Assembly (NCBI GenBank): GCA_028281825.1
Contig: JANQJC010000099.1
Span: 1-64,000 of the forward strand
DNA length: 64,000 bases
Origin: Flavobacteriales bacterium
Lineage (GTDB): Bacteria > Bacteroidota > Bacteroidia > JANQJC01
Direction of reading: 5' to 3'
Both the position numbers and the translations under genes were made by a program. Below are positions 16,449 to 25,829 of the stretch, piece after piece. How positions within the stretch are numbered: position 1 is the stretch's first letter; the number at the start of each line of letters is the position of its first letter. A model generated the notes under the pieces. The model was given only the letters and a program-made list of their open reading frames with translations. It ran no database searches and was not told the DNA's origin.

Positions 16449-18611
16449 ATGAGAATTTTAGTCCTATTACTTCTGTTTTCCATAAGCGCTGTAGCGCAGG
16501 AAAACATTTCTATTATAACTTCACAGGAAAACCAAGATAATCCAATTAGTGGGGCGGCTATAAGGGATGTTCAGAAATTGTTGGAACAAGCTTGCCAATG
16601 TGAGGTGGATATCAACAAGGCTGGAAGTAAGCAGCAAATAATTCTACCCGATATTGACGCTGAAAAAGCTAAGGAGCCAACCGAATTTGAAGAGAACACC
16701 ACCAGCCCATATTTGCATTACCCCAAGCATTGGTATACTTGGTCAATAGGGGGGATTGCTGATACGTTGACCCTAAAACTAGAAACACCAACCTACGTTG
16801 GATTGAGCAATGCCTTATACGGTTTATTGCAAGAGAGACTGGGCTTTAAGTTTTATCACCCCAAGGAAACTTTTATACCTAGGTGGGATAAATTACCAGT
16901 GGAAAGAAATACGGTATGGCAAGCTCAACCAAGGTTTGATAAAGCCGGTTTTCACCTACACACACAGCACCCCTTAGAATTAACAGAACCTTTATTGGAT
17001 CATGAGTTTCCCCAAGGGATTGAATTGGTGAAAGAATACATTGACTGGTTGGCAAGAAACGGACAGAACTATTTTGAGTTCAATCTTCTGGAAAGTATTG
17101 ATTTGAAGGAATGGCCTGAATTTTCTAAGCAAATGGTGGATTACTGCCATGAAAGAGGAGTGATAGCAGGAGTGGATGTTTCGCTGCACATGTTGCAACA
17201 AAAAGCCTTTCAGCTGTATAGGAACTGGCCTGCATCATGGCGAAGCAAGCAGACCCAAATCACTAAACGCACTGCCATGCTTTTTGCAGCCGATTGGGAT
17301 GTGTTGAATGTAGAATTTTCAAGTACTGAGTTTACCAGCGGTAATGTGAAAAAGAAAAAGCGTTTGCAATTGCATTTAGGTAAATTACTGAGCGAGGAAC
17401 ATGGTGCTAAATTGATGGGTCGCAAGCATGTTGTAAAAGAGACAGAAGAGTTGGGCGGCAAGAAAAAGAAGAAGAAGAAAAAAGACTATGAAATGAGTGA
17501 GGAAGAGGCAGCCCTGGATAAGAAAAGAGGAGTGCTAATCCACACGGTGATGTTTTATACGATATCTGAGGAAAAGGCTCCTGTGTATCAGAATGAAAAC
17601 CTAAGGCACATGCTTGATGAAATGATGAAAGAGAAGGATGTGCGTGAAACTTGGTATTATCCTGAATCAGCCTATTGGGTGACGTTTGATAGCTCAATAC
17701 CATTATTTCTATTACCTTATTTAAGTGGTAGATTGGATGATATACTATTGATGGACTCTTTGCAAATACCTGGTCATATCACGTTTTCTTCAGGATGGGA
17801 GTGGGGATATTGGTTGTTTGATTGGAGTATCGCACGATGGAGTTGGAAACATAGCATTAATAGGGAGGAGCAAGAGGTATATCCTACTATGTTTATTGAG
17901 GATATGTTTGATAATGAGCAGGTGACTGAGTTTTTCAAAAAAAATGTAGCACTTCAGGATGAATATCTGAAAGATAAAGAATTGATGCGTTACATGACTG
18001 CTATGACGGTAACTGATGAATTGCCTGAGAAGTTTGCATTAGAATTTCACCCTAGGCCAAAGCATCATTACGAATGGATGGCTAAAAAAGCTCCAATAGA
18101 TAGCGTAAGGGCTATTAGGGAGAGGATATTGCCAGTATTGGATGAATTTATCGTAAAGACCAAGCGAGAGTTGGATGGTTTTAAAGCTGGAAATTATTAC
18201 ACTACACTTCCTGATGAGAAAAGAAGACTGTTGGATGAAATGGTGGCGGGAACTGAGGTGCTTCTCTATAGGGCACTGCATAGAAAACATACCCTTTCTT
18301 ACCTTTTAAACAAGAGAGAGAGTAAGTTGCTAAAAGACGGTAAAGACCACAGCGAACTATTAACAGAAGCTGCAACAATCAGGAATACAGCCTTGCAAAT
18401 AGTGAGAGAGCAAGAAGCAAGATACCGTTACGACGTGGAGAGAATGACTACCAAGTTCAAGGATCACACTTCATATAGATTTGGGTACCTATATCCGGTA
18501 CATGACCTGCACTTTTGGAAGCGCGAAGAAGAGCAGTATCGTAGAAACAAGTTTAGCCCCTTCTTTATGAGCATTTGGAATGTTTACAGGATTATTGGGA
18601 TAATCAACTAG
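16449..18611 (+). CDS. Large secreted protein, glycoside-hydrolase-like fold suspected, with Lys-rich insertion
   Basis: 720 residues. Signal peptide RILVLLLLFSISAVAQ. The N-terminal third carries a segment GLSNALYGLLQERLGFKFYHP that resembles the small alpha/beta domain preceding TIM barrels in GH67/GH20-type glycosidases, followed by a barrel-like stretch (EYIDWLARNGQNYFEFN, HERGVIAGVDVSLHML). A very basic insertion with eight consecutive Lys lies near residues 338-346, then an acidic patch. Later regions are Trp/Tyr-rich (SSGWEWGYWLFDWS) and end in a helical tail. Glycan-related function is an inference only. The start at 16449 follows its promoter; upstream in-frame codons precede the promoter. 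Confidence 0.75.
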   Translation: MRILVLLLLFSISAVAQENISIITSQENQDNPISGAAIRDVQKLLEQACQCEVDINKAGSKQQIILPDIDAEKAKEPTEFEENTTSPYLHYPKHWYTWSIGGIADTLTLKLETPTYVGLSNALYGLLQERLGFKFYHPKETFIPRWDKLPVERNTVWQAQPRFDKAGFHLHTQHPLELTEPLLDHEFPQGIELVKEYIDWLARNGQNYFEFNLLESIDLKEWPEFSKQMVDYCHERGVIAGVDVSLHMLQQKAFQLYRNWPASWRSKQTQITKRTAMLFAADWDVLNVEFSSTEFTSGNVKKKKRLQLHLGKLLSEEHGAKLMGRKHVVKETEELGGKKKKKKKKDYEMSEEEAALDKKRGVLIHTVMFYTISEEKAPVYQNENLRHMLDEMMKEKDVRETWYYPESAYWVTFDSSIPLFLLPYLSGRLDDILLMDSLQIPGHITFSSGWEWGYWLFDWSIARWSWKHSINREEQEVYPTMFIEDMFDNEQVTEFFKKNVALQDEYLKDKELMRYMTAMTVTDELPEKFALEFHPRPKHHYEWMAKKAPIDSVRAIRERILPVLDEFIVKTKRELDGFKAGNYYTTLPDEKRRLLDEMVAGTEVLLYRALHRKHTLSYLLNKRESKLLKDGKDHSELLTEAATIRNTALQIVREQEARYRYDVERMTTKFKDHTSYRFGYLYPVHDLHFWKREEEQYRRNKFSPFFMSIWNVYRIIGIIN

Positions 18612-19874
18612 TTACCTGAGGATATAGAGTCTGTGGGCATCTAGTTTGATATAAATGAAAAGTAGTAGGGTAAAGCCCCATAACGAAGACCCTCCATAAC
18701 TAAAGAAGGGCAAAGGAATGCCAATCACAGGGGCCAAGCCTATCGTCATACCGATATTGATGGCAAAGTGGAAAAATAGTATGGCAAACACGCCATAGCC
18801 ATATATTCTACTAAATGGAGAGCGTTGCCGTTCGGCTACAAAAATGATGCGTATCATCAAGGCGAGGAAAAGAAGAATAACCATAGTTGTGCCCAGAAAG
18901 CCCCATTCTTCGCCTACTGTGCAAAAGATAAAGTCAGTGCTCTGTTCGGGTACAAAGTCGTATTTGGTTTGCGTTCCATTTAAAAAACCTTTACCAGATA
19001 GCCCACCAGAACCTATTGCAATTTTTGACTGGGCAACATTATAGCCAACCCCATGTGGGTCATCAGCTTTGCCCAGCAAAACATAAATTCTATTGCGTTG
19101 GTGGGGTTCCAACACTTCTTCAACTACATAATTTACGCTGTATGACATTCCGCTAAAAAGAGCAAAGGCAGCTACAATTAATATGATGTCATTTCGCTTT
19201 CGGTTACTAAAGAAATAGGCAACCAGGCCAGCTACAGCCAATACTATAAGCATGGTTTGAACATTGAAAAGCAGGGTAGTGATGAATACAATAACGGCTA
19301 TGAGCCCCAGAACCAAAAAGTTGCCTGGAAGGCCTTCCCTATACAAAACAAGCAGAAAGGAGCCGTAGACCAACGCCGAACCCGTATCGTTTTGCAATAA
19401 TATTAATAAGGCAGGTAGGCCAATTATGACAGCAGCAGTAAGTTTGGTTCGTAGCGTTTCCATATTAGAAGTGAGGCTGCTCAAGTACTTTGATAGGGCC
19501 AAACAAGTTGCAAACTTGGCAAACTCAGCTGGTTGAACCCTGAAGCTCCCCACTTCAAACCATGATTTAGAGCCAGCTACCTCTCTCCCGAAAAGCAACA
19601 CCAGTATCAAAGTGAGTATTATGGTTCCATATATGGGGTAAGCAAAGGCTGGATAAAACTTACCATCTATCATCAACATAACGATTGCCATTGCAGCAGC
19701 GAAGCCTATCCACATCAACTGTTTGCCATAGCGTTGTGTTAGGTCAAGAATGCTTTGGTGTTCTTCATTATAAACAGCAGCATAGATATTTATCCAGCCC
19801 ATAAATACCAATAGAAAGTAAAGGCCTACCATCAGCCAGTCAATCCCTTCGAATATGTGCCTTTGCTGCCTCAT
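18612..19874 (-). CDS. rodA: Rod-shape-determining protein RodA (SEDS glycosyltransferase)
   Basis: 420 residues, multi-pass. Family stretches: GSKSWFEVGSFRVQPAEFAK, LLILLQNDTGSALVY, FVPEQSTDFIFCTVGEEWGF and GIPLPFFSYGGSSLWG. RodA polymerises lateral-wall peptidoglycan glycan strands in the elongasome together with PBP2. The ATG overlaps the stop of the PBP2 gene by 4 bases, and it is the last gene of the purH-mre-rod operon. It ends directly next to the convergent secreted-protein gene. Confidence 0.96.
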   Translation of the reverse strand: MRQQRHIFEGIDWLMVGLYFLLVFMGWINIYAAVYNEEHQSILDLTQRYGKQLMWIGFAAAMAIVMLMIDGKFYPAFAYPIYGTIILTLILVLLFGREVAGSKSWFEVGSFRVQPAEFAKFATCLALSKYLSSLTSNMETLRTKLTAAVIIGLPALLILLQNDTGSALVYGSFLLVLYREGLPGNFLVLGLIAVIVFITTLLFNVQTMLIVLAVAGLVAYFFSNRKRNDIILIVAAFALFSGMSYSVNYVVEEVLEPHQRNRIYVLLGKADDPHGVGYNVAQSKIAIGSGGLSGKGFLNGTQTKYDFVPEQSTDFIFCTVGEEWGFLGTTMVILLFLALMIRIIFVAERQRSPFSRIYGYGVFAILFFHFAINIGMTIGLAPVIGIPLPFFSYGGSSLWGFTLLLFIYIKLDAHRLYILR

Positions 19875-21703
19875 TTCTTTGATTTTTCACCCGATATTAA
19901 ATTGGCTTCTAAAATGCGTTTTTCAAATTCTAGTCTTGATTTCGCTATTGTATCGTTAAGATATTTTTCAATGACAAGACTTGCAATGGGTGCGCCAAAT
20001 TTGTTGCCACCCCCACCGTTTTCAACAAATACTGCTACTGCTATTTGAGGATTTTCTTTTGGGGCAAAGGCTATAAAAATGGAGTGGTCTTCACCATGTG
20101 GGTTTTGTGCAGTACCTGTTTTACCACACATAATAATGCCGGGTATTTTTGAGCGTGCCCCAGTTCCTGCAAGGACTACTTTTTCGGCACCATCTTTTAC
20201 TACTTTGAAATACTCTTTTTCAATCGGAATATCATGTCTCTTGCCATGCATAATTCCTGGCTCACTTTTTATTTGTCTTAACAGGTGCGGGGTGATGTAA
20301 TAACCTTCATTGGCGATAGCTGCCGTCATATTGGCTAATTGCAATGGGGTGGCTCCTAATTCCCCTTGTCCGATGGCTAATGAAACCACAGTTAGGGACT
20401 TCCACCTACCTTCACCGTAATACTTGTCATAAAACCCTACTGATGGTACATTTCCACTAAGTTCGTTAGGCAGATCGATGCCTAGTTTATTGCCTAAGCC
20501 AAATTCCACTACCAAGTCTCTCCAATCCTGAAAGTTCTCAGATACGGTTTGTCCTTTCTTATCTAAGATGTTTCTAAAAACATTGGCGTAGTATGCATTA
20601 CATGAGTGTTGAATAGAGCCTCTTAAGTCTTGAGGCGATGGATGAGAGTGGCAGCCCATTCTAAAACTACCTGCGCGATAACCCATTTGGCAACCATAGC
20701 GGGTAGTTGGTGTTACCACTCCAAATTGTTGCGAAATCAATGCATTAACGAGTTTAAATGTGGACCCGGGTGGGTTTTGTGACGACATTAAAGCCCTGTT
20801 GAATAATGGCTTTAGGGTGTCATTGTTCAGGATGGAGTAGTTTTTTGAGCGCGCCCTACCCACCAATAAATTAGGGTCATAGGTGGGGCTGTTAACCAAT
20901 GCCAGTATTTCCCCTGTTTCAGGCTCAATGGCCACTATACTTCCTATCTTGTTTTTCATCAAGGCTTCTCCATACTCCTGAAGCTGAGCATCCAGGGTAA
21001 GTATGAGATCCTTACCTGCAACTGCAGCTGAGTCATATTTGCCCGATTGGAAACTTCCCTTTACCCGATTATGCACATCTACCATTACCACTTGTACTCC
21101 TTTCTTTCCCCTCAAATCTTCTTCGTAGTACTTTTCTAATCCACTGGCGCCAATATAGTCTCCTTGTGTATAGTAGGGGTCTTTATCAATAGCAACCTGG
21201 TTTACTTCCCCAATGTATCCCAGTATATGCCCGCCGATATTATCTGGGTATTTCCTCAGTGTACGGGTTTGCACGAAAAAGCCTGGAAATAGGTACATTT
21301 TTTCTTGCAGGGGGGCGTAGTTGGCATCGGATAACTGTTTCTCAAACACTGAAGGCTTAAACCTTGAGTATTTGCTGATTTTCTGCATCCGGCTAATAAA
21401 ATCCTCTTTGGTGATGTCCAATATTTGGCAAAGCTTGTTGGTGTCCATTTTCTCGGTTATCTGGCGAGGCACCACCATAAGGTCATAGTAAGCCTTGTTT
21501 GAAACCAGTAACTCACCATTGCGGTCGAAGATGAGCCCACGGGCAGGGTATTTGGTAATGTGCCTTAGAACATTGCTTTCAGCAGATAGCTTATAACTGT
21601 CATCCATTACCTGGATAAAGAACAAACGGATAATAAAAATGAGTCCTAGTAGGACTAGTGCCCCAATTATTATATATCGTCGTTCTGCATACTTGCTACC
21701 CAT
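19871..21703 (-). CDS. mrdA: Penicillin-binding protein 2 (peptidoglycan transpeptidase)
   Basis: 610 residues. A single N-terminal TM helix (YIIIGALVLLGLIFIIRLFF), a dimerisation region starting KYPARGLIFDRNG, then the transpeptidase domain with catalytic SxxK in PGSTFKLV (near residue 312), SCNAYY (SxN, near 365) and CGKTGTAQN (KTG, near 527). It cross-links peptidoglycan during elongation, paired with RodA. It starts at the base where the mreD stop codon ends (overlap of 1 base), and the rodA start overlaps its own stop by 4 bases. Confidence 0.96.
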   Translation of the reverse strand: MGSKYAERRYIIIGALVLLGLIFIIRLFFIQVMDDSYKLSAESNVLRHITKYPARGLIFDRNGELLVSNKAYYDLMVVPRQITEKMDTNKLCQILDITKEDFISRMQKISKYSRFKPSVFEKQLSDANYAPLQEKMYLFPGFFVQTRTLRKYPDNIGGHILGYIGEVNQVAIDKDPYYTQGDYIGASGLEKYYEEDLRGKKGVQVVMVDVHNRVKGSFQSGKYDSAAVAGKDLILTLDAQLQEYGEALMKNKIGSIVAIEPETGEILALVNSPTYDPNLLVGRARSKNYSILNNDTLKPLFNRALMSSQNPPGSTFKLVNALISQQFGVVTPTTRYGCQMGYRAGSFRMGCHSHPSPQDLRGSIQHSCNAYYANVFRNILDKKGQTVSENFQDWRDLVVEFGLGNKLGIDLPNELSGNVPSVGFYDKYYGEGRWKSLTVVSLAIGQGELGATPLQLANMTAAIANEGYYITPHLLRQIKSEPGIMHGKRHDIPIEKEYFKVVKDGAEKVVLAGTGARSKIPGIIMCGKTGTAQNPHGEDHSIFIAFAPKENPQIAVAVFVENGGGGNKFGAPIASLVIEKYLNDTIAKSRLEFEKRILEANLISGEKSKK

Positions 21704-22218
21704 TAGCGTGGCTTTTTAGCCGGAAAAAGAAATTGCGTAATCAATATCAATACGAGTGTAAATAGTGAACTGACTATCACACGGAAAAAAGTTCTGAAAA
21801 ATTCACTAAAACGGAAGACTTCTATGTAGAAAAGTAGCAGGTGGTGGAGAAATACCAGTATTGAAGCATAGGTTATAAACCAGGTGAAGCCCATATGAGC
21901 TATGGATGGTTTGGTGCCAAACTCATAGCCATCCCTGGGGCTAATGAGACTGAGCATAAAGGGTCTAAGGAAGGCCATGAAAACGGTAGCTGCAGCATGC
22001 ATCCCTTGGGTATTGGCAAACATATCAATGGTCAGTCCCACTACCAGTGCAATGAATAAAAGCAACCAGTCTGGTATTTCAAAAGGCAATAACAGGATAA
22101 ATAACACATATAAATATGGATTGATGAAACCGCCCAATTGGATGTTGTTCAATACAAAGATTTGTATCAATACAAGCACCGTGAAACGAAATATATGTCT
22201 CAATATATTATTCAGCAT
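21703..22218 (-). CDS. mreD: Rod shape-determining protein MreD
   Basis: 171 residues, five or six hydrophobic segments, no catalytic motif. Sequence conservation of MreD is weak, but size, topology and position between mreC and mrdA make the call firm. It is an inner-membrane component of the elongasome. The start overlaps the end of mreC by 11 bases and the end abuts mrdA. Confidence 0.92.
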   Translation of the reverse strand: MLNNILRHIFRFTVLVLIQIFVLNNIQLGGFINPYLYVLFILLLPFEIPDWLLLFIALVVGLTIDMFANTQGMHAAATVFMAFLRPFMLSLISPRDGYEFGTKPSIAHMGFTWFITYASILVFLHHLLLFYIEVFRFSEFFRTFFRVIVSSLFTLVLILITQFLFPAKKPR

Positions 22219-23047
22219 CTTCTTGCTTTGCTAATTGCTCCAACTCCAATTGTTCCTTTTTCAAAAGATTGTTTACTATATAAACATGGTCTAGCTTTTG
22301 AAAGTCTGTTGATAGTTTTACTTTGATATCATAAAAGTTGGTGCTGGTATTCAACTCGGGTTCTTCAATAGTCCCTAACGTAATTCCCTGAGGAAAAACC
22401 ATCGAAAAGGAGGTAGTTACAACGGTATCGCCCTTGTTTAGCTCCACATGGCCGGGAATATCCTTGAGCAGGCCATAAGTAGAAGAACGTCCTGGCCATT
22501 CCATTATCCCTGAATAGTTGCTTTTGTAAAGTTTGGCACTTACACTGGACAATTTATGGAGAAACGATTGCACCACTGAAAAGTGTTGGGAAACATCGGT
22601 TACCACACCAACATAACCTTGGGGTGAAATAACCCCCATACCAGGTTCAATACCTTGTTTGCTACCACGGTTAAGTGTGATATAATTGTTTCGTTTGTTT
22701 ACTGAGTTGTTGATTACCTGTGCGGTAATGTAGGTATATTGCTGCACGTAAATACTATCCTTAATTTGAAACACTTCATGGTCGTATTTATAGTAGGATT
22801 GGGGCTCTCTTGCGTGAAAGCGGGCATTTTCTTTGGCCAGTTGTTCATTGGCTTTTTTCAGTGCAAAGTATTCAGTAACGTTGGTATAGGCTTGCACCAT
22901 GTTGCCTGAGATGGCATTGGAAGCATTTACAAAACTGGCTTGTTGGTACCGATTATGCCTGATGATAAGTGTGAAGCAGAAAATTTCGAGCAGGACAAAG
23001 AGGAATATAACATGGTTTTTCCATATGAACAGAAAGATGTTTCTCAT
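22208..23047 (-). CDS. mreC: Rod shape-determining protein MreC
   Basis: 279 residues. One N-terminal TM helix (HVIFLFVLLEIFCFTLIIRH), a coiled-coil stretch (ALKKANEQLAKENARFHARE), then the MreC beta-domains with NYITLNRGSKQGIEPGMGVI, YVGVVTDVS and KGDTVVTTSFSMVFPQGITLG. It links the MreB cytoskeleton to periplasmic PBP2. It lies 37 bases after mreB in the same operon. Confidence 0.96.
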   Translation of the reverse strand: MRNIFLFIWKNHVIFLFVLLEIFCFTLIIRHNRYQQASFVNASNAISGNMVQAYTNVTEYFALKKANEQLAKENARFHAREPQSYYKYDHEVFQIKDSIYVQQYTYITAQVINNSVNKRNNYITLNRGSKQGIEPGMGVISPQGYVGVVTDVSQHFSVVQSFLHKLSSVSAKLYKSNYSGIMEWPGRSSTYGLLKDIPGHVELNKGDTVVTTSFSMVFPQGITLGTIEEPELNTSTNFYDIKVKLSTDFQKLDHVYIVNNLLKKEQLELEQLAKQEDAE

Positions 23048-23084
23048 TATATAAATCCATCCTACAGCCTGCTACCGCTGAAAT

Positions 23085-24110
23085 TTACCTGATAAGGAAT
23101 GGGAACCTATCCGCATTTTTCAATGCGATTCCTGTTCCGCGCGCAACAGCCCTCAATGGGTCTTCAGCAATGTGCACCGGTAGTTTTGTTTTCAATGAAA
23201 TGCGTTTGTCCAATCCACGGAGCATTGAGCCACCGCCGGCAAGGTACAAACCTGTTCTATAAATATCTGCTGAAAGCTCAGGTGGAGTCATTTCCAGCGC
23301 GTTTAAAATAGCCGCCTCAATTTTGGTGATTGACTTATCCAGGGCATGGGCAATTTCTACATAAGAAACGCTAATCTCCTTTGGGATGCCCGTCATTAAG
23401 TCTCTGCCGTGCACTGCAAAATCGGGTGGTGGGTTCTCTAGTTCTGTCATTGCAGCGCCCACTTCAATTTTGATGCGTTCAGCCGTTCTTTCCCCTATCA
23501 AAATATTGTGCTGGCGACGCATGTAATCTTCAATATCAGCAGTGAAGTCATCACCAGCCACCCGTACAGATTGGTCGCACACGATACCGCCCAGGGCAAT
23601 TACTGCAATCTCGCTGGTACCGCCGCCTATGTCGATAATCATGTTACCCATTGGCTCTTCGACGTCAATGCCAATACCAATAGCTGCTGCCATGGGTTCC
23701 TGTATCAGGTAAACCTCTTTACCTCCTGCATGCTCGGCAGAGTCACGCACCGCGCGTTTCTCTACTTCAGTTATACCTGAGGGAATGCAGATTACCATTT
23801 TTAATGATGGGTTAAACATACCGCTCTTGCCCTTGTTCACCATCTTGATAAATTCCTTTATCATGGCTTCAGCAGCCTGAAAGTCGGCAATCACGCCATC
23901 TCTCAGTGGGCGAATGGTTTTTATGTTCTCATGGGTTTTTCCATGCATTTGCATGGCTTTTTTTCCAACGGCAATTACTTTCTCTGTGCGCCTATCAATA
24001 GCCACGATAGATGGTTCATCAACAACTACTTTATCATTGTTGATGACAAGGGTGTTGGCGGTGCCTAAGTCAATCGCAATTTCCTGGGTAAAAAAATCAA
24101 AAAATCCCAT
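23085..24110 (-). CDS. mreB: Rod shape-determining protein MreB (bacterial actin)
   Basis: 341 residues. Actin-fold phosphate loops are clear: AIDLGTANTLV near residue 13, the second loop IIDIGGGTSEIAVIALGG near 160, and the adenosine motif LAGGGSMLRGLD near 290. It polymerises along the membrane and positions cell-wall synthesis. The start is 6 bases after the purH stop, so it is cotranscribed with a purine biosynthesis gene. Confidence 0.97.
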   Translation of the reverse strand: MGFFDFFTQEIAIDLGTANTLVINNDKVVVDEPSIVAIDRRTEKVIAVGKKAMQMHGKTHENIKTIRPLRDGVIADFQAAEAMIKEFIKMVNKGKSGMFNPSLKMVICIPSGITEVEKRAVRDSAEHAGGKEVYLIQEPMAAAIGIGIDVEEPMGNMIIDIGGGTSEIAVIALGGIVCDQSVRVAGDDFTADIEDYMRRQHNILIGERTAERIKIEVGAAMTELENPPPDFAVHGRDLMTGIPKEISVSYVEIAHALDKSITKIEAAILNALEMTPPELSADIYRTGLYLAGGGSMLRGLDKRISLKTKLPVHIAEDPLRAVARGTGIALKNADRFPFLIR

Positions 24111-24116
24111 AGGTTA

Positions 24117-25640
24117 TTAGTGTTTAAAATGCCTAGTGCCAGTCATTACCATTGCTATGCCTACATTGTCGCAATAGTCGATAGAGTCTTGGTCTTTCAC
24201 AGAGCCTCCGGGCTGTATTACGGCAGTGATGCCTGCTTGGTTTGCTATCTCAACACAATCAGGAAAGGGGAAGAAAGCATCTGATGCCATCACAGCTCCA
24301 TTAAGGTCAAAGCCAAAGGCCTCTGCTTTAATGATGGCTTGCCTCAATGCATCAACGCGTGAAGTCTGACCAACCCCACTAGCACACAGCTGTCCATTCT
24401 TTGCAAGAACAATAGTATTTGACTTAGTGTGTTTCACAATTTTATTCGCAAAAAGAAGGTCTTTCACTTCATTTTCAGTTGGTGATTTTTTAGTCACCGT
24501 TTTCAAATCTTTTTTAGTTTCCGCTTTAAGGTCTTTGTCTTGCTCTACAACACCGTTGAGCAGCGTTCGGAATTGCGAGGTGGGAAGTTCGCAGGGTTTC
24601 TGAACGAGTATAATACGGTTCTTTTTGCTCTTTAGTATGTCTAGCGCTTCAGAATTATATGCTGGAGCGATAACTACTTCACAAAACAGTTTGTTTATCT
24701 CTTCTGCGGTTTCTTTGTCAATCTCACGATTGGTGATTAAAATACCACCAAAGGCTGAAACTGGGTCGCCAGCAAGAGCATCTTTCCAAGCATCAACTAG
24801 TTTCTCTCTGCTAGCTATGCCGCAGGCATTGTTGTGTTTCAAGATAGCGAAAGTGCATTCCTCAAATTCAGCTATCAAGCTTACTGCTGCATCTACGTCC
24901 AACAGGTTATTGTAAGATAGTTCTTTGCCGTGTAGTTTATCAAATAGCGTATCTAAATCACCATGGAAAATACCTTTTTGGTGTGGATTCTCACCATATC
25001 GAAGCACCTGACTTTTTTGGATGCTCTGCTTAAAGGCTTTGGCTTCACCATTGGCGAAGTAGTTGAATATATGCGTGTCGTAATGAGAAGAAGTATTGAA
25101 GGCATTTACTGCATGGTTTCTGCGGTCTGAAAGGTCAGTAAACCCATTCTTATCATTTAATAAATCCAGTAGCTCTGGGTATTCGTTTCTTGAAGAAACG
25201 ATGAGCACATCCCTAAAATTTTTAGCAGCAGCCCTGATGAGTGAAATACCACCTATGTCAATCTTTTCGATGATATCTGTTTCAGAAGCACCTGAAGCAA
25301 CAGTTTCTTCAAAAGGGTATAAGTCAACAATTACTAGGTCAATTTGCGGTATCTCGTATTCCTCGAGTTGGAGCAAGTCTGATTCCAATTCTCTTCTGCC
25401 TAAGATGCCACCAAAAACCTTTGGGTGAAGTGTTTTAACCCTTCCACCCAAGATAGATGGGTAAGAAGTTAATCCCTCCACGGTTTCAACGGGTACACCC
25501 TGCTCCTCTATGAAGTTTTGTGTTCCTCCGGTAGAATAGATGGTTACTCCCAGCTCGTGAAGTTTTTTCACGATAGGCGCCAGATTGTCTTTATAAAAAA
25601 CAGAAATTAATGCGTTGTTAATCTTTTTTAACTCACTCAT
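24117..25640 (-). CDS. purH: Bifunctional AICAR transformylase / IMP cyclohydrolase
   Basis: 507 residues, standard length. The N-terminal MGS-like IMP cyclohydrolase domain is recognised by IYSTGGTQNFIEEQG, VKTLHPKVFGGIL and IDIGGISLIRAAAKN; the C-terminal formyltransferase domain by LRYGENPHQKG, LKHNNACG and ASDAFFPFPD. It catalyses the last two steps to IMP. A run DKDLKAETKKDLKTVTKK (~400-417) is a lineage-specific charged insert. It is the first gene of the operon with mreB-mreC-mreD-mrdA-rodA; a near-consensus TAAATTTT lies just upstream. Confidence 0.97.
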   Translation of the reverse strand: MSELKKINNALISVFYKDNLAPIVKKLHELGVTIYSTGGTQNFIEEQGVPVETVEGLTSYPSILGGRVKTLHPKVFGGILGRRELESDLLQLEEYEIPQIDLVIVDLYPFEETVASGASETDIIEKIDIGGISLIRAAAKNFRDVLIVSSRNEYPELLDLLNDKNGFTDLSDRRNHAVNAFNTSSHYDTHIFNYFANGEAKAFKQSIQKSQVLRYGENPHQKGIFHGDLDTLFDKLHGKELSYNNLLDVDAAVSLIAEFEECTFAILKHNNACGIASREKLVDAWKDALAGDPVSAFGGILITNREIDKETAEEINKLFCEVVIAPAYNSEALDILKSKKNRIILVQKPCELPTSQFRTLLNGVVEQDKDLKAETKKDLKTVTKKSPTENEVKDLLFANKIVKHTKSNTIVLAKNGQLCASGVGQTSRVDALRQAIIKAEAFGFDLNGAVMASDAFFPFPDCVEIANQAGITAVIQPGGSVKDQDSIDYCDNVGIAMVMTGTRHFKH

Positions 25641-25829
25641 CAGATACCCGAAAATTTAGCCTTTTTTAGTGCGATTATCTTAAAACCCTTGCCTTGATTA
25701 TTAGCTTGATTTTATGAAGTTTCAAAGGTAAAATTTATTCTTGGTTTACGGCACTTTCCAAAAAAAACATAAAAGGTTTCTCCGCTGGGGAAATTTATCT
25801 GATTTTTGCCCAAAGAATAAAGAAAAGCG

